Assembly: GCA_045644145.1 (NCBI GenBank)
Contig: JAZRGK010000077.1
Span: forward strand, 1-7,702
Direction of reading: 5' to 3'
DNA: 7,702 bases
Source of the DNA: Flemingiibacterium sp045644145
Lineage (GTDB): Bacteria; Bacillota; Clostridia; Oscillospirales; CAG-272
In this document: positions 5,368 to 7,702 of the stretch, one piece after another
Position numbering within the stretch: the stretch's first letter is position 1
How the letters are laid out: every line of letters begins with the position of its first letter
The notes under the pieces: model-generated
What the model was told of the DNA's origin: nothing
The model's database searches: none
What the model saw: the letters and a program-made list of their open reading frames with translations, nothing else
Position numbers and translations under genes: made by a program

Positions 5368-7554
5368 ATGAAAAGGATAGGTATATCGGTGATCGTGGCG
5401 CTGCTTTCTGTGGCGCTTATGATGCCCTTGGGAGCGGCATCGGCGGATAAACTTCCGTTTGTGGATGTTGCGGAAACGGCATGGTATTACTCTGACGTAA
5501 AAAACGCTTATAAGCTTGGGCTTATTAAGGGAAGAACAACTGAACTGTTTGTTCCCGAGGGTGAGCTTATGTACTCGGAAGCCGTAAAGCTTGCGGCGTG
5601 CATGTATCAGGTCAGCGTGGGTGATCCGATTATCCCGTCGGATGGGAATCCGTGGTACCGCCCGTATGCGGACTATTGTCTTGAAAAGGGCATAATAACA
5701 GAAGAATATGATTGGAATGCGCTTATATCCAGAGGAGCGTATATTGATATCTTCTCCCGCGCCCTGCCGGAAGATAAGCTGGCGGCTATAAACCTCATTG
5801 AAGTGGACGCAATACCGGATGTGGATGCAGAACATCCGTATGCAGAGGGAATATACCGCCTTTACCGTGCCGGTGTTGTGCAGGGCGTGAACGGTGACCA
5901 TGAGTGCCGTCCTGACAGCGTAGTGACAAGGAGCGAGGTGGCGGCGGTGCTTACCCGAATGATGGATACCTCGGAGCGGCTGGAATTTTCGCTTACTGCA
6001 AAGAATGAAGAAAAGGTTATCACCGTGGGCGAATATGTACTTATGAAAACTCCTGTGGGAAGTATTCTCATGGATGTGGATTCCCGTGACAGATTCCGTG
6101 TCAGCGAAAATCAGACGGAGAGCTTATACACTGCCGCGGTATTCGGAAATGTAGACGGTCTTGAAAAGAAGCTGTTTACGCTGTCAGTCGGTAGATCAGG
6201 GGACGGTCATCTTATCGGCAGTGTCAGCGGCGCAGATATCAGGGTTAAAATTGAAGAACTGAGCTTCGATGAAGCATGGAGTGCGGATACAAGAAACTTT
6301 ATACGCATACTGCAGGATGAGGTTAATACCGTGATCATGCAGATACAGAAATTTAAAGGGTTTACCGAGCCCCAAGGTAATAAACAGCCCGGCATCTCCA
6401 AGCCTGTGGAATACGGCAGTTATGTTTTTCTCCGTACTCCTATCGGCGACATCACTATGTCTGAGCGTTGGATTGATAACCTTACCGCGGAACAGTACTC
6501 CACTGAGGGATTTACAGCAAAAGTATACGGTAAGGCTGCCAGCGGCGAGAAGCTCTTATACAAGATATATATCGGTACCGGCAGTACAGCCGGATTCCTG
6601 CTTGGATACGTTGACGGCTGTCCCGTGAGAATAGAGGTTTCGGAGCTTAGCTTCAGCGCCAGATGGACTGACGGCGATATCTCGCTTATAGAAGAACTGC
6701 AGGATGAGGTAAATACGGTTATCGCTCAGATACAGCAGATCGATGGCTTCACTAATGAAAAACCGGGCGGAGATATTCCATCCGGCACACAGCCGGGCGG
6801 CGATTCTACGCTTATGGAAGGACATATAATAATTAAAACGCCGGTTGGCGATTTCGCGGTGTCCGAGGCGTTCAGAGATAACATTACAGCAAGCGAAGAA
6901 AGAAACGAGAGCGGATATTTTGCATCGGTATACGGAAACACCGATTCTGGAAAGCAGACAAAGCTCTTTACACTTTGCGTTGGCACGGAGAGCGCCGAGG
7001 GATATCTTGTGGGATATGTGGACGGAATTCCGGTAAGCGTCATAGTGGAAGAACTTTCGCTTGGCGGTGAGTGGAGTCACGAGGATGCGGAGCTTATGTA
7101 TATTCTGCAGGACGAAGTGAACCACATTATCATGCAAATAAATGCTCTTGAGGGATTCTCAAAAGAGCTTATAATGGACGATGAGCAAATTGACACAGAG
7201 GGTGATTACACGTTGGCAAAAACCCCTGTGGGCGATATTCTCTTTGCGAAAAAATGGCGGAGTACCGTCCGCGTGTCAACTACGGCGGTGCAGAAAGGTC
7301 AGATATTCACAGTTATCGGAAAAACCGGCAGCGGTGAAATAGAGCTGTTTGCCTTTGCATTCGGATGCGGAGAGGGCGAAGGCGTTTTGCTTGGTGTCGT
7401 AGGCGGTTACGATGTGCGCGTAGACATTGATGAGCTTTCCTTTGGCAGGACATGGTCCGAGGCGGACAAGAGCCTTATGCAGACTGTTCAGAACGAAGTC
7501 AACAGCATTATAATGCAGTTTTATGAGATGGATGGTTTTGTTCCTGCGGCGTAA
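5368..7554 (+). CDS. Secreted SLH-domain surface protein with four copies of an unknown module
   Basis: This is a 728-residue exported protein. Residues 1-26 form a signal peptide: basic KR, a hydrophobic core and a probable cut after AASA. Three SLH domains follow, at about 29-82, 94-132 and 149-200, each ending in a TRAE-like motif (YSEA at 69-72, SRGA at 121-124, TRSE at 187-190). SLH domains normally bind secondary cell-wall polysaccharide, holding the protein at the surface without covalent linkage. Residues 218-724 are four tandem ~115-residue modules (218-332, 347-461, 482-597, 609-724) that I cannot assign to a family. The linker between modules 2 and 3 is Pro/Gly-rich (KPGGD, QPGGD). 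The protein ends four residues after the last module, with no sorting signal. ATG 5368 is chosen because it directly precedes the signal peptide; no Shine-Dalgarno is evident. An enzymatic role is not supported: no catalytic motif was seen. Confidence 0.9.
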   Translation: MKRIGISVIVALLSVALMMPLGAASADKLPFVDVAETAWYYSDVKNAYKLGLIKGRTTELFVPEGELMYSEAVKLAACMYQVSVGDPIIPSDGNPWYRPYADYCLEKGIITEEYDWNALISRGAYIDIFSRALPEDKLAAINLIEVDAIPDVDAEHPYAEGIYRLYRAGVVQGVNGDHECRPDSVVTRSEVAAVLTRMMDTSERLEFSLTAKNEEKVITVGEYVLMKTPVGSILMDVDSRDRFRVSENQTESLYTAAVFGNVDGLEKKLFTLSVGRSGDGHLIGSVSGADIRVKIEELSFDEAWSADTRNFIRILQDEVNTVIMQIQKFKGFTEPQGNKQPGISKPVEYGSYVFLRTPIGDITMSERWIDNLTAEQYSTEGFTAKVYGKAASGEKLLYKIYIGTGSTAGFLLGYVDGCPVRIEVSELSFSARWTDGDISLIEELQDEVNTVIAQIQQIDGFTNEKPGGDIPSGTQPGGDSTLMEGHIIIKTPVGDFAVSEAFRDNITASEERNESGYFASVYGNTDSGKQTKLFTLCVGTESAEGYLVGYVDGIPVSVIVEELSLGGEWSHEDAELMYILQDEVNHIIMQINALEGFSKELIMDDEQIDTEGDYTLAKTPVGDILFAKKWRSTVRVSTTAVQKGQIFTVIGKTGSGEIELFAFAFGCGEGEGVLLGVVGGYDVRVDIDELSFGRTWSEADKSLMQTVQNEVNSIIMQFYEMDGFVPAA
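6019..7539 (+). repeat. Four tandem copies of a ~115-residue module
   Basis: Copies lie at 6019-6363, 6406-6750, 6811-7158 and 7192-7539. Each begins with a strand-like segment ending in TP[VI]G (TP at residues 228, 357, 491, 619). Each continues through a variable middle and a [LF]-rich strand ending in G, then G.L.G.V.G, then a conserved [EDS]ELS[FL] motif (296-300, 425-429, 561-565, 688-692). An invariant Trp follows (304, 433, 569, 696), then an amphipathic helix with LQDEVN or VQNEVN, and a closing GF. The TP-to-GF distance is nearly constant (103, 103, 105, 104 residues). Copies 1 and 2 still share clear DNA similarity around 6310 and 6697; copy 4 is the most diverged. Confidence 0.9.
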
Positions 7555-7583
7555 ACCAAACAATAAACATCCACCCGCCAATG

Positions 7584-7627
7584 ATATGCACCCCAAAAGT
7601 TAGACACTTTTGGAGGTGCATATTTTT
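7584..7627 (+). terminator. Hairpin plus T tract at the IS left end
   Basis: Bases 7584-7600 pair with 7606-7623 around the 5-base loop TAGAC: 17 bp with one bulged A at 7614. The run TTTTT at 7623-7627 follows. It therefore has the form of an intrinsic terminator 30 bases after the SLH gene's stop, and it may end that gene's transcript. Most of it belongs to the insertion sequence, so it may have replaced the gene's original 3' end. Confidence 0.6.
7612..7616 (+). promoter_or_regulatory. Shine-Dalgarno GGAGG of OrfA, buried in the hairpin
   Basis: GGAGG ends 11 bases before the OrfA ATG and is the only strong Shine-Dalgarno ahead of a supported start in this window. All of it lies in the 3' arm of the hairpin at 7584-7623, so in a transcript entering from outside the element it would be paired and unavailable. 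A transcript starting inside the hairpin would leave it free. Confidence 0.65.
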
Positions 7628-7702
7628 ATGGCAAAAAAGGGACAAATTCAAAGAAGGTACTCGTCAGAATTCAAAATATGTGTTATAATGGATATGCGAG
7701 AA
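7628..7702 (+). CDS. IS3-family transposase OrfA, N-terminal 25 codons
   Basis: The first 25 codons, starting MAKKGQIQRRYSSEFK, match the typical N-terminus of IS3-family OrfA proteins, where a basic leader and RRYSSEFK-type motif precede the helix-turn-helix that binds the IS ends. In intact elements OrfA and OrfB are normally joined by programmed -1 frameshifting to make the active transposase; that part lies beyond the window. The start is well supported by GGAGG 11 bases upstream and by its position just inside the terminal repeat. Confidence 0.8.
   Translation, partial: MAKKGQIQRRYSSEFKICVIMDMRE

Larger units (their letters stand above)
7587..7702 (+). mobile_element. IS3-family insertion sequence, left end (partial)
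   Basis: The sequence TGCACCCCAAAAGTTAGACA at 7587-7606 has the form of a terminal inverted repeat of IS3-family elements (TGNACCCCAAAAGTTAGAC type). It is followed 21 bases on by the start of an OrfA-like gene in the usual orientation. The element runs off the right edge, so its right end, OrfB and target-site duplication cannot be checked. The exact first base is uncertain by a few positions because the palindrome extends outward to 7584. It lies 32 bases beyond the SLH gene, which it leaves intact. Confidence 0.8.

Noticed and set aside
5362..5901. 179-codon minus-strand ORF, and a similar 193-codon one at 6556-7137
   Set aside because: Both are antisense shadows of the SLH protein. They have low-complexity, Arg/His/Ile-rich translations and no family features.
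7661..7689. TATAAT with an upstream TG (TGTTATAAT) and TCGTCA 17 bases before it, resembling a promoter
   Set aside because: It lies inside the OrfA coding sequence and the bases are explained by codons for a conserved-looking N-terminus. It could be a chance match.

Overview
The window reads as a cell-surface locus of a Gram-positive, Clostridia-like bacterium. Four things support this: an S-layer-homology (SLH) protein with a signal peptide, a tyrosine/glycine-rich cell-wall-binding-type repeat protein, polysaccharide genes of the Wzx/GT4/Wzy type common in Firmicutes, and an IS3-family element. Species cannot be fixed from the sequence. Every supported gene is on the + strand.

Layout: (1) 2-1231 is the 3' part of a long repeat protein that runs in from the left edge; it ends 10 bases before a long hairpin at 1241-1282. 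(2) 1282-1502 holds no gene I can identify. (3) 1503-2567 is the C-terminal two-thirds of a Wzx-type flippase whose N-terminal membrane helices are missing, most likely a pseudogene. (4) 2666-3832 is an intact GT4-family glycosyltransferase. (5) 3844-5139, 11 bases on, is an O-antigen ligase/polymerase-like membrane protein. (6) 5140-5367 is an AT-rich spacer with an imperfect hairpin just before the next start. (7) 5368-7554 is a secreted SLH protein with four copies of a ~115-residue module that I do not recognise. (8) 7587-7702 is the left end of an IS3-family insertion sequence with the first 25 codons of its OrfA; it continues past the right edge.

How the parts fit (inference): the glycosyltransferase, the Wzy-like protein and formerly the flippase look like a remnant or segment of a Wzy-dependent surface-polysaccharide cluster. 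The flanking repeat and SLH proteins would be displayed on the same envelope. SLH domains generally bind secondary cell-wall polysaccharide, so a functional link is plausible but not shown. The truncated flippase and the IS at the right edge indicate a locus under rearrangement.

The most notable observations are the four-copy SLH-anchored module, the near-identical repeat units in the first gene (one exact 124-bp match), the flippase homology that continues upstream of its apparent GTG start, the IS end hairpin that covers its own ribosome-binding site, and the lack of recognisable Shine-Dalgarno sequences ahead of the resident genes. I see no CRISPR array, tRNA, rRNA or defence system.
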